Shown here: positions 1 to 5,746 of the stretch, one piece after another | Position numbering within the stretch: the first letter of the stretch is position 1 | How the letters are laid out: each line of letters starts with the position of its first letter | NCBI GenBank assembly: GCA_964607865.1 | Contig: CAZSLZ010000123.1 | Span: 1 to 9,908, forward strand | Direction of reading: 5' to 3' | From: CAZSLZ01 sp964607865 | GTDB taxonomy: Bacteria > Vulcanimicrobiota > JAJTBE01 > CAZSLZ01 | DNA: 9,908 bases | Notes under the pieces: model-generated | What the model was told of the DNA's origin: nothing | What the model saw: only the letters and a program-made list of their open reading frames with translations | Databases searched by the model: none | Made by a program: the position numbers and the translations under genes

Positions 1-390
1 AAACTTATCACAACAGGTGGCAAGAAGGTCGGCCTGATAAAGGAAGACGCACCCGAGACAACCAAAGCCAGCAACGTTGCCGGAACAATTCCCGCCAGTA
101 TGGCAAAGGAAGTCTTTAGAGGAATGGCGCTGTCTGGCGGAAATATTCCCAAAATGGCAATCGGGGCTGCAGTATCTGCGGTTAAAGATGCCCATTTATT
201 CCTTACCCAGAAAAACAAGGGCAAAGAAGGCAAGAAAGAGTTATCCCCGGCACAGAAAGAAAAACTGGAAGTATCTCTCAACCAGAATGCCGAAGCTCTG
301 GGAATATTGGCAGATAAGAATGCTGCCAGCGCAATGAAACCTGAAGACGCATTGAAAATATTAAGAGTAGGCGACGAAGGCCAATATTAA
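1..390 (+). CDS. C-terminal part of an unrecognised protein (5' end outside window)
   Basis: The frame is open from the first base and ends at a TAA at 388-390, giving 129 residues with no start inside the window that need be the real one. I do not recognise the family. The first half is rich in Gly, Ala and small residues (for example SGGNIPKMAIGAAVSAVKDA), which suggests an amphipathic helix or a packed small-residue helix. A charged, lysine-rich stretch follows (KNKGKEGKKELSPAQKEKLE), then a helical tail. No membrane segment, signal peptide or cysteine motif is visible in this part. A strong intrinsic terminator begins 4 bases after the stop, so this is the last gene of its transcription unit. 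Internal ATGs at 100 and 124 are unlikely to be the start, because the frame upstream of them is open and looks coding. Reality of the gene is well supported; its function is unknown. Confidence 0.75.
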   Translation, partial: KLITTGGKKVGLIKEDAPETTKASNVAGTIPASMAKEVFRGMALSGGNIPKMAIGAAVSAVKDAHLFLTQKNKGKEGKKELSPAQKEKLEVSLNQNAEALGILADKNAASAMKPEDALKILRVGDEGQY

Positions 391-393
391 ATC

Positions 394-431
394 AAAAAAG
401 AGGCTGTCCTGAAATGACAGCCTCTTTTTTT
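394..431 (+). terminator. Intrinsic terminator after the first gene
   Basis: A perfect 15-bp inverted repeat is visible: AAAAAAGAGGCTGTC (394-408), a 7-base loop (409-415) and GACAGCCTCTTTTTT (416-430), with one more T at 431. The right arm supplies the U-tract. The A-rich left arm makes the hairpin symmetrical, so it could also stop transcription arriving on the minus strand. It begins 4 bases after the stop of the preceding gene. Confidence 0.93.
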
Positions 432-453
432 ACAGGTTGAAGAAATCTAATTT

Positions 454-504
454 CGTCATCACGAGCATCCGCAGCATGCGTAGTAAGCTCTGCACCACTC
501 AGTT
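454..504. repeat. Dispersed REP/MITE-like repeat, diverged copy 1
   Basis: This stretch aligns along its whole length with 640-690: both open with CGTCATC, continue with a matching CGAG core and close with ACCACTCAG (494-502 here, 679-687 there), with one single-base indel and several substitutions between. It is the more decayed copy; the GACGTGGCGATCTC core seen in copy 2 is scrambled here. It lies in a gene-free interval between two terminators. Confidence 0.6.
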
Positions 505-523
505 AAGAATGGGGGAATATAAT

Positions 524-550
524 GTTCGCCCCAATTTGGAATTGGGGAAC
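524..550. repeat. Small palindrome / hairpin
   Basis: CCCCAATT (529-536), a 3-base loop TGG and AATTGGGG (540-547) form a perfect 8-bp stem. GTT (524-526) and AAC (548-550) extend it across a 2-base bulge. The heptamer TGTTCGC occurs on both sides, at 523-529 and 555-561, partly overlapping the stem. There is no U-tract after it, so it is not an intrinsic terminator. It may be part of the repeat element surrounding it. Confidence 0.55.
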
Positions 551-639
551 ATATTGTTCGCAATGTAGCCGGGGGGAAAGCAGAATATCCGGTTGCTCAC
601 AGACGCAAGGTATTTGGGTTGGAAGCCACCCTCACAAGC

Positions 640-690
640 CGTCATCGCGAGGAGCGCCAGCGACGTGGCGATCTCCGTACCACTCAGGTA
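640..690. repeat. Dispersed REP/MITE-like repeat, copy 2
   Basis: The string GTCATCGCGAGGAGCG followed by CGACGTGGCGATCTCC resembles a repeat consensus (GTCATTGCGAGGAGC..GACGTGGCAATCTC) that I recall from intergenic regions of many unrelated bacterial genomes. The ends ATCGC (644-648) and GCGAT (668-672) are complementary, so the single strand can fold. A diverged copy lies at 454-504, and part of the core returns in inverted orientation at 721-732. No open frame here looks like a protein. Confidence 0.7.
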
Positions 691-732
691 TGTGGGTAAG
701 AACCAAACCCGATCTGAATTGAGATTGCCACG
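664..732. repeat. Inverted repeat arms within the intergenic element
   Basis: CGTGGCGATCTC (664-675) and GAGATTGCCACG (721-732) are reverse complements at 11 of 12 positions and are separated by 45 bases. This is the arrangement expected of a small non-autonomous palindromic element, with copy 2 of the dispersed repeat supplying the left arm. Beyond the right arm, GGTTT (732-736) and AAACC (742-746) form a further short hairpin. Confidence 0.55.
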
Positions 733-838
733 GTTTTTTCGAAACCTCGCTGAAGGCAAAACTTTGTTGCGAACAGGCTGTTACCCGGTTCCAAACCAGT
801 TTTGCAATGAAAGATTTTGATTCTTTTAGAAAAATTTT

Positions 839-871
839 AAAGGAGCTATCCTTTTGGGACAGCTCCTTTTT
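839..871 (+). terminator. Terminator-like hairpin
   Basis: AAAGGAGCTATCC (839-851) pairs with GGACAGCTCCTTT (857-869) around a 5-base loop, with one A-C mismatch at 848/860, and a run of T continues to 871. It has the form of an intrinsic terminator on the plus strand, yet no gene is visible immediately upstream. It may be the remaining end of a lost gene, a terminator for an unseen small RNA in 431-838, or part of the repeat island. Confidence 0.7.
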
Positions 872-929
872 GCCGTTAAAGTAATAAATTCACCGCTTGT
901 GCCGTTTTCTCAGAAGAGTTTATGGCTCT

Positions 930-1037
930 TCAGAACAGGTGGAAACTCCTCTCACCCCGGCAAATCAGGATTCCCTCATTCTGAGTGTCTAGATTCGTAA
1001 TACCCAGGAGGGCTTTCAACACATTGCTGGGAGTCAT
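930..1037 (-). pseudogene. Short minus-strand frame, possible gene remnant or small protein
   Basis: A 35-residue frame runs from ATG (1035-1037) to TGA (930-932) on the minus strand. Upstream of the ATG the frame stays open for 11 more codons, to a TAA at 1071-1073. An AAAGGA lies 3 bases before the ATG, close for a ribosome binding site. The translation looks protein-like: it begins MTPSNVLKALLGITNLDTQN and ends in a Gly/Arg-rich, aromatic tail (GILICRGERSFHLF). I do not recognise it. The short length, its position beside a repeat island and the lack of a promoter or terminator make a decayed fragment more likely than a functional gene. Chance openness cannot be excluded. Confidence 0.25.
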
Positions 1038-1073
1038 GCTTCCTTTATAAGGGATTAGCTCAAAATCTTCTTA

Positions 1074-1249
1074 CAAACATTCGTACACAGCAGAGAATTT
1101 ATTACCCTTATATATTATCACAAACTACCGTGATATGCAATAGTAGAAAGGGAATTTGAACATTTATTTTCAGATGCTTTTTTATATAACGTTTAAAATT
1201 TAATAAATTAGCAAAAGGATGAAATAAAGCTGAATAGAACAAATAAAAT
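1074..1249 (+). promoter_or_regulatory. AT-rich leader, probable promoter region of the long gene run
   Basis: This AT-rich stretch follows a terminator-like hairpin and precedes the first of eight same-strand genes, so a promoter is expected here. A TTGAAC (1156-1161) and a TATATA (1183-1188) are visible, but the 21-base gap between them is longer than the usual 17, so the pair is only suggestive. AAAAGG at 1213-1218 is the only purine-rich Shine-Dalgarno-like site, and it lies about 31 bases before the ATG at 1250, too far for normal initiation. I found no recognisable riboswitch. Confidence 0.25.
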
Positions 1250-3298
1250 ATGATTAGATTTTATAAAAAAGTATTAATTATTTGTTTTTTGATGTTTTTT
1301 GCAGTTGCAGGCATATGTTACTCCATGGAAGGCCGCGAAAACGAAGTATCAGATAACTATAAATTAGAAGTTAAACTGGATAAAGTTCTAGTTCGGGGAA
1401 TCCCTTTCAATATAAAGGTAAAAACTGTTGATGATACGGGAAAACCTGCAAATGTAACTGAAAAGTTACACCTTAATGTGGAAAACCATCAGTTATTTCA
1501 AATTAATGAAGGCAAGGAAACATTACTAAACGATGAAATATTAATAAAAAACGGCAAGGCGGAAATTAAGAACCTTATTATAAAAAATATCGGAAAGATG
1601 AATTTTGTTTTTACAACTACTACTGCCCATGCAAATGTAAAAACCCGGATATTGCCCGGCCTGCTTACTCTTCTGCCTCCCCTGCTGGCAATTATTCTGG
1701 CTTTGACTTTAAAGCAGGTTGTTGTGGCGCTTCTTTGTGGAATCTGGCTGGGAGCTATATTCATGTATGATTTCAACCCATTGATTTCTTTCATGAGAGT
1801 GTTGGATACCCTGATTGTGGGCGCTATTTCCGACCCGGGGCATGTTTCGATTATAACTTTTGATTTCTTTCTGGGAGGTATGGTGGCATTGATTTACCGC
1901 TCCGGAGGAAGTATGGGGCTGGTAAAATCGATTAAAAAATGGGCGAAAACTCCCAGAACCGGTCAGCTTGCTACATGGGCAATGGGTTTGTTTATTTTTT
2001 TTGATGATTACGCTAATACCCTTATTGTGGGTAACTCCATGCGGCCCCTTACCGATAAATTAAAAATTTCCAGGGAAAAATTATCGTTTATTGTTGATGC
2101 CACAGCTGCGCCTGTGGCAAATGTTGCCATAATATCTACATGGATTGGTTTTGAACTCAGTGTTATAGGGGATAGCCTGAAGAATGTGGGGTTGAATAAT
2201 GAACCTTACATGGTTTTTGTTCAATCGATTCCATATAGGTTTTATCCGGTTTTAATGATTATTTTTATTTTTCTGGTTTCTTATATGATGAAAGATTTTG
2301 GGCCCATGTTGAAAGCAGAAATACGGGCCAGAAAAACCGGAGAGGTGCTGGGAAAGAATGCAAAGCCCATCAGCAATATAGACAGCGCTGCCCCGGAAAT
2401 GGAAAATGTTCCTGAAAGATGGTACAATGCTGTTATTCCTATTGCAACAGTGATTCTTGCGACAATCGGAGGGCTCATCTATACGGGTTTTCAGGGATTC
2501 ATACAGAAAAACGGTACTGAAGCTATAGCCGGTGTAAAAATATATCAAATTCTGAACAATGCAAATTCTTTTCAATCTTTATTGTGGGCGTCATTTCTGG
2601 GAACCGCCGTGGTAATTATCCTGGCTCTTTCCCAGAAAATCATGAATCTGGAAGAAGCTGTAAACACCTGGATTGACGGGGCAAAAGCAATAATTCCGGC
2701 GGTAATAATACTATGTCTTGCATGGACTATCGGTGATATTTGTAAGATATTAAAAACCGGCCCTTTTCTGGCTACAATGGCAGAAGGAAATATAATGCCT
2801 CAATTATTACCTGTAATAATTTTTGTTATTTCCGCTGTAATAGCATTTGCCACAGGAACTTCCTGGGGCACTATGTCTATAATCATGCCCATTGCTGTGT
2901 TTGTGGGTTTTCACCTGCCTCCCCAAACCATGGCAGCAGCTTTGAAGGAATCCATTCTGCTCAGCTCCATTTCCGGGGTGCTGGCAGGTGCTACTTTCGG
3001 TGACCATTGTTCTCCAATTTCCGACACCACAATCATGTCTTCTATGGCATCAGCTTCCGACCATATTGACCATGTCAGAACCCAGATGCCATATGCTGTT
3101 CTGGTAGGCCTGGTGTCAATATCTATCGGAATTCTGCCTGCAGGGTTTGGAGTTAATCCGTGGATATCCATATTTTTTTCTGTTATTGCCCTGTATTTGA
3201 TTCTGAATTATTTTGGAAAAAATCCAGAGGAGCAATTACAAATAATGAAGAGTTCAGGAGGTTCTGACAATGAAGGTTCAAATGAAAAAACCGTATAG
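1250..3298 (+). CDS. NhaC-family Na+/H+ (or organic acid) antiporter with an N-terminal extracytoplasmic domain
   Basis: The 682-residue product is a multi-spanning inner-membrane transporter. Family hallmarks include FFDDYAN (250-256), the ATAAPVA segment (284-290), WGTMSIIMP, and GATFGDHCSP (580-589) followed by SDTT. Known relatives exchange Na+ for H+, or malate for lactate; the sequence does not reveal the substrate. Unusually, the transporter core begins only near residue 134. Before it lie a signal-peptide-like segment (1-25) and about 105 residues with alternating beta pattern (GIPFNIKVKTVDDTGKP, then NGKAEIKNL), resembling an Ig-like domain outside the membrane. The start is fixed by an in-frame TAA at 1244-1246; no good Shine-Dalgarno site precedes it. 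The C-terminus is a short charged tail. Its last 29 bases overlap the next gene. Family assignment is firm; the Ig-like fold is inference. Confidence 0.92.
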   Translation: MIRFYKKVLIICFLMFFAVAGICYSMEGRENEVSDNYKLEVKLDKVLVRGIPFNIKVKTVDDTGKPANVTEKLHLNVENHQLFQINEGKETLLNDEILIKNGKAEIKNLIIKNIGKMNFVFTTTTAHANVKTRILPGLLTLLPPLLAIILALTLKQVVVALLCGIWLGAIFMYDFNPLISFMRVLDTLIVGAISDPGHVSIITFDFFLGGMVALIYRSGGSMGLVKSIKKWAKTPRTGQLATWAMGLFIFFDDYANTLIVGNSMRPLTDKLKISREKLSFIVDATAAPVANVAIISTWIGFELSVIGDSLKNVGLNNEPYMVFVQSIPYRFYPVLMIIFIFLVSYMMKDFGPMLKAEIRARKTGEVLGKNAKPISNIDSAAPEMENVPERWYNAVIPIATVILATIGGLIYTGFQGFIQKNGTEAIAGVKIYQILNNANSFQSLLWASFLGTAVVIILALSQKIMNLEEAVNTWIDGAKAIIPAVIILCLAWTIGDICKILKTGPFLATMAEGNIMPQLLPVIIFVISAVIAFATGTSWGTMSIIMPIAVFVGFHLPPQTMAAALKESILLSSISGVLAGATFGDHCSPISDTTIMSSMASASDHIDHVRTQMPYAVLVGLVSISIGILPAGFGVNPWISIFFSVIALYLILNYFGKNPEEQLQIMKSSGGSDNEGSNEKTV

Positions 3299-3753
3299 AA
3301 TTCTGGCTGTGGTTATTCTGGCATTGTTTATGCTCATTCGTGGCGGGATGGGTATGGAAAAAATTGCCCCAGATCCCAGAGCTGAGGAGTTGATTAACCG
3401 GTTTGTGAATGCTCTTTTACTGGAAGATGAAAGTGAGAGGATGATGCAACTGGCGCCTTTATTGCATCACAGCCTTTTAAAGGCCGATGGCAAGGTTCTG
3501 GCAGAGTCTGTGAAGGATTTCTCATATAAAAAAAGCCTGCAGTAACGCCGGGTTTTATAAAGTACCGGTGGTTATTACCCAGGTACATAAAAAAAAGGTT
3601 AATATTGGAACCGGAGATAATCCGGAAATTGGCAGAATAGATAATTATTTTTTAGAAAAGAAAGATGGCGTGGCGGGAATACCGGCGCCTGTTAATGTTT
3701 TCTGGCCAGTAGGTTCCCAGAGGCCGGTAATTTATTATATGGGAAGTCTATGA
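3270..3753 (+). pseudogene. Small exported protein interrupted by a frameshift in a poly-A run
   Basis: Translation starts at ATG 3270 behind AGGAGG (3256-3261, 8-base spacing), inside the end of the antiporter gene. The N-terminus has a positive patch and a hydrophobic stretch (residues 6-27), so it is probably exported or anchored. The first frame stops at 3543-3545 after 91 residues. Past the run of seven A's at 3528-3534, the +1 frame stays open to TGA 3751-3753 and reads as coherent protein (FYKVPVVITQVHKKKVNIG, later VFWPVGSQRPVIYYMGSL). Dropping one A gives a continuous protein of about 160 residues. This may be a true pseudogene, a base-calling error in the homopolymer, or a site of transcriptional slippage. 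I do not recognise the family. A helical first half followed by a beta-rich second half is suggested by the pattern only. Confidence 0.7.
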
Positions 3754-3815
3754 TTTTCAAGAGGAAAATTCTGGAATCTTAGAAAATAGTGATTATAGAA
3801 ATTAAGGAGGATTCG

Positions 3816-4256
3816 ATGGTTGATCTTTTGATAATTCACGGAGCTAATTTAAACTTGCTGGGAGCGAGGGAAAAAGAGATTTTTGGCCGCTCAACTCTGG
3901 AGGAGCTGGACAAAAAGATAAGGAATTTATGCGACGATTTAAACATTGTTGTGGAAATTCTGCAAACCAACCATGAAGGGGTAATATTGGACAGGATTGC
4001 CCAGGTGGAAAACCGGCCTAAGGTTCTGATAATTAACCCGGGTGCATTTTGCTATTCATCTTATGCTATTCGTGAATGTATAGCAGGAGTGGGCATACCC
4101 ACCATAGAGGTTCAGTTATCGAGTTTGCTAAGCCGGGAGTTGAATCACGGAGCTTCAATTATAGCACCGGTTTGCGCCGGCCAGATATATGGTTTTGGCG
4201 CAGATTCTTACATTTTAGCAGTAGAGGCAGCAAAAAAGATGATCAAGGGTTCATAG
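3816..4256 (+). CDS. Type II 3-dehydroquinate dehydratase-like protein (AroQ family) with altered active site
   Basis: The start is ATG 3816, because AAGGAGG (3804-3810) sits 5 bases before it; a GTG at 3789 would place that site inside the gene. The 146-residue product has the normal length and fold signature of type II dehydroquinases (shikimate pathway, cytoplasmic dodecamer): HGANLNLLG, REKEIFG, QTNHEG, INPGAF, IEV, SRE, GQIYGFG. Conserved positions kept, in M. tuberculosis numbering, are Asn12 (here 11), Arg19 (18), Asn75 (74), Glu99 (98) and Arg108 (107). Others are changed: catalytic Tyr24 is Phe23, His81 is Tyr80, His101 is Gln100, Asn104 is Ser103 and Arg112 is His111. Phe at the Tyr position occurs, as I recall, in some annotated members, but the combined losses suggest weak, altered or no dehydratase activity. 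It lies 62 bases after the broken exported gene and 16 bases before the next gene. Confidence 0.88.
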   Translation: MVDLLIIHGANLNLLGAREKEIFGRSTLEELDKKIRNLCDDLNIVVEILQTNHEGVILDRIAQVENRPKVLIINPGAFCYSSYAIRECIAGVGIPTIEVQLSSLLSRELNHGASIIAPVCAGQIYGFGADSYILAVEAAKKMIKGS

Positions 4257-4272
4257 ATATGGAGGAACAAAG

Positions 4273-4815
4273 ATGAAAAAAAGTATCATAATTTTATTGG
4301 CAGTAGTTTTGTTATTTTCTGTGGGAAGCCAGGTTTTTGCCCAGGAAGGTAAGGCAGGCAAGCCAGAGATAAAAATAGATGAAACCGAATATCCGCCGGT
4401 TGTTGTAAAGATTTCCAACTCTATTATAAAAATTGGCGATTCTGTGGAAATGGTCTGGGGGATCATGGGCCCTCCCGACCATATATGGGCTATGAGAGGA
4501 AAGGACAACCGTGATCAGGATTATGTAAAAATGGTTTATTATTCTTATGGCCTCAATATTGATGTGACCAATTTGAAAAATACAGTACAGGGAATTATGG
4601 TAGAGGAAAACAACCAGGTTTACAAATTGGTCAATTTGCCTTTCAAGCTGGGGCAGACCAGGCAGGATGTCATAAATGAATGGGGCGAACCGGAAAAAAC
4701 CATACAGAACACCCTGGCTTATTGGAAAAGAGGGGTTTATATTACCACAGACGATGAAGGTTTAATTACCCATATTTTCATTTCTTCTCCAGGCAAATTT
4801 GAAGATGAAAAATAA
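4273..4815 (+). CDS. Exported protein with two BamE/SmpA-like modules
   Basis: This 180-residue protein starts at an ATG 7 bases after GGAGG (4261-4265). It has a clear signal peptide (hydrophobic 4-19, likely cleavage after Ala23 in VFA|QEG) and no lipobox cysteine, so the mature protein is probably free in the periplasm or bound through other contacts. Two modules follow: about 53-110 (KIGDSVEMVWGIMGPPDH ... VQGIMV) and about 124-171 (FKLGQTRQDVINEWGEPEK ... THIFI). Each has the pattern of a short G-x-[ST/Q] strand, a helix, a G-x-P turn and then beta strands, as in the SmpA/OmlA (BamE) superfamily and similar envelope proteins. The repeat is seen in the sequence; the superfamily link is inference from pattern. 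Its last 11 bases overlap truB. Confidence 0.8.
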   Translation: MKKSIIILLAVVLLFSVGSQVFAQEGKAGKPEIKIDETEYPPVVVKISNSIIKIGDSVEMVWGIMGPPDHIWAMRGKDNRDQDYVKMVYYSYGLNIDVTNLKNTVQGIMVEENNQVYKLVNLPFKLGQTRQDVINEWGEPEKTIQNTLAYWKRGVYITTDDEGLITHIFISSPGKFEDEK

Positions 4816-5746
4816 AGTTGACGGTTCTGATCAGCTATTTGGCTTTATTAACCTTTTTAAACCATCGGGAATAACTTCTTTTGATTGTATAAGAAGGATG
4901 AGAAAAATAATTGGCATAAAAAAAATCGGCCACCTGGGTACTCTGGACCCTCTGGCTGACGGAATTTTGCCGTTAGCGGTGGGTAAAGCTACCCGATTAA
5001 TACCCTATATTGAAAAAGCGCGGAAAAAATATCAATCTGAATTTTTATTGGGCACGACTACCAGCACCGATGATATTGAAGGTGAAATTACAGGAGAAAA
5101 AGACTGTAGAAAATTTGAAATTCAAACCCTGCAAGAAGTTTTAAAGAAATTTACTGGAAAAATCAGCCAGGTACCTCCAGCAGTAAGCGCAGTAAAGATT
5201 AATGGCCAGCGCGCTTACAAAATGGCAAGGGAAGGCAGAAAAGTCGAAATATCACCGCGTCGGGTTGAAGTATTTGAGTTGGAATTATTGAGATATGAAC
5301 ATCCCGTTTTTGAAATTCTTTGCAGCGTCAGCCCTGGAACCTATATAAGAAGTATAGCCAGGGATGTGGGAACTATATTGGGTTGTGGAGCTGTTGTAAA
5401 AACTTTGAGAAGGCTTGAATCTGGAACATTCAGAATTGATTCATCGGTAACTTTTAATGATTTTGAATCCAATGCTGACATTCATCAGTTCTTAATTTCA
5501 CCGGAAAAAATTCTGAAAGGCTTTCCCAGAATCGTTCTGGATAAACCGGGGAGTTCCCTGGTAAAAAACGGGAGGGCGGTTTGTAGAAAAAATGTAGTTG
5601 GATTTGAGAATTCTGAGCATCCTTCTCTTAAAATTGCAGTTTTTGATTATAATGAAAAATTGGTAGCAATGGCAAGGGAAGAGGAAGGGCTTTTCGTTCC
5701 GGAAAAGGTTTTTATTACGACCAGGGGAGAAGGAGAGATAATATGA
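4805..5746 (+). CDS. truB: tRNA pseudouridine(55) synthase TruB
   Basis: TruB isomerises U55 in the T-loop of tRNAs. The catalytic motif HLGTLDPLADGIL is present with the nucleophile Asp48 (same number as in E. coli), preceded by the substrate-loop region GFINLFKPSGITSFD. Other family blocks follow: YQSEFLLGTTTSTDDIEG, QVPPAVSAVKINGQRAYKMAREG and GTYIRSIARDVG. The last 75 or so residues match the C-terminal RNA-binding (TruB_C/PUA-like) region. I chose ATG 4805 (313 residues); a TTG at 4799 is possible. No strong Shine-Dalgarno site is present, and the start lies inside the end of the upstream gene, which suggests translational coupling. The stop overlaps the next start as ATGA. The gene is not in the usual rbfA-truB-ribF neighbourhood. 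Confidence 0.96.
   Translation: MKNKVDGSDQLFGFINLFKPSGITSFDCIRRMRKIIGIKKIGHLGTLDPLADGILPLAVGKATRLIPYIEKARKKYQSEFLLGTTTSTDDIEGEITGEKDCRKFEIQTLQEVLKKFTGKISQVPPAVSAVKINGQRAYKMAREGRKVEISPRRVEVFELELLRYEHPVFEILCSVSPGTYIRSIARDVGTILGCGAVVKTLRRLESGTFRIDSSVTFNDFESNADIHQFLISPEKILKGFPRIVLDKPGSSLVKNGRAVCRKNVVGFENSEHPSLKIAVFDYNEKLVAMAREEEGLFVPEKVFITTRGEGEII

Larger units (their letters stand above)
431..838. other. Gene-free, repeat-bearing intergenic region
   Basis: I see no credible gene in these 408 bases. Open frames exist on both strands (for example about 499-759 on the minus strand), but they run through the dispersed repeats and their translations have no domain-like character and no good ribosome binding site. 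Content: two repeat copies, an inverted arm and a small palindrome, bounded by a terminator on the left and a terminator-like hairpin on the right. The GC-richer repeat core differs in composition from the AT-rich leader further downstream. Confidence 0.7.

Noticed and set aside
499..759. Open frame on the minus strand in the repeat region
   Set aside because: It runs through the dispersed repeat and the small palindrome, and its translation is not protein-like; overlapping plus-strand frames at 522-722 and 593-820 fail for the same reason.
911..933. GAAGAG/CTCTTC hairpin as a terminator
   Set aside because: The 6-bp stem has a 7-base loop, but no U-tract follows on either strand.
1498..3171. 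Several minus-strand open frames inside the antiporter gene
   Set aside because: They lie opposite a strongly supported membrane transporter gene, have no ribosome binding sites, and are explained by the composition of the opposite strand.
3528..3545. Programmed -1 ribosomal frameshifting at the A-run
   Set aside because: The downstream coding frame is +1 relative to the first frame, so a classic -1 slip would give the wrong frame; error, mutation or transcript slippage fit better.
3751..3771. ATTTTC/GAAAAT hairpin after the broken exported gene as a terminator
   Set aside because: The stem is short and AT-only apart from one pair and has no T-run after it, so it would not stop transcription.
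3789..3815. GTG at 3789 as the AroQ-like start
   Set aside because: It would place the clear AAGGAGG ribosome site inside the gene and add nine residues not typical of the family; ATG 3816 gives the normal 146-residue length.
4799..4804. TTG at 4799 as the truB start
   Set aside because: ATG 4805 is two codons downstream and puts the catalytic aspartate at the expected position; TTG remains possible but has no better ribosome site.
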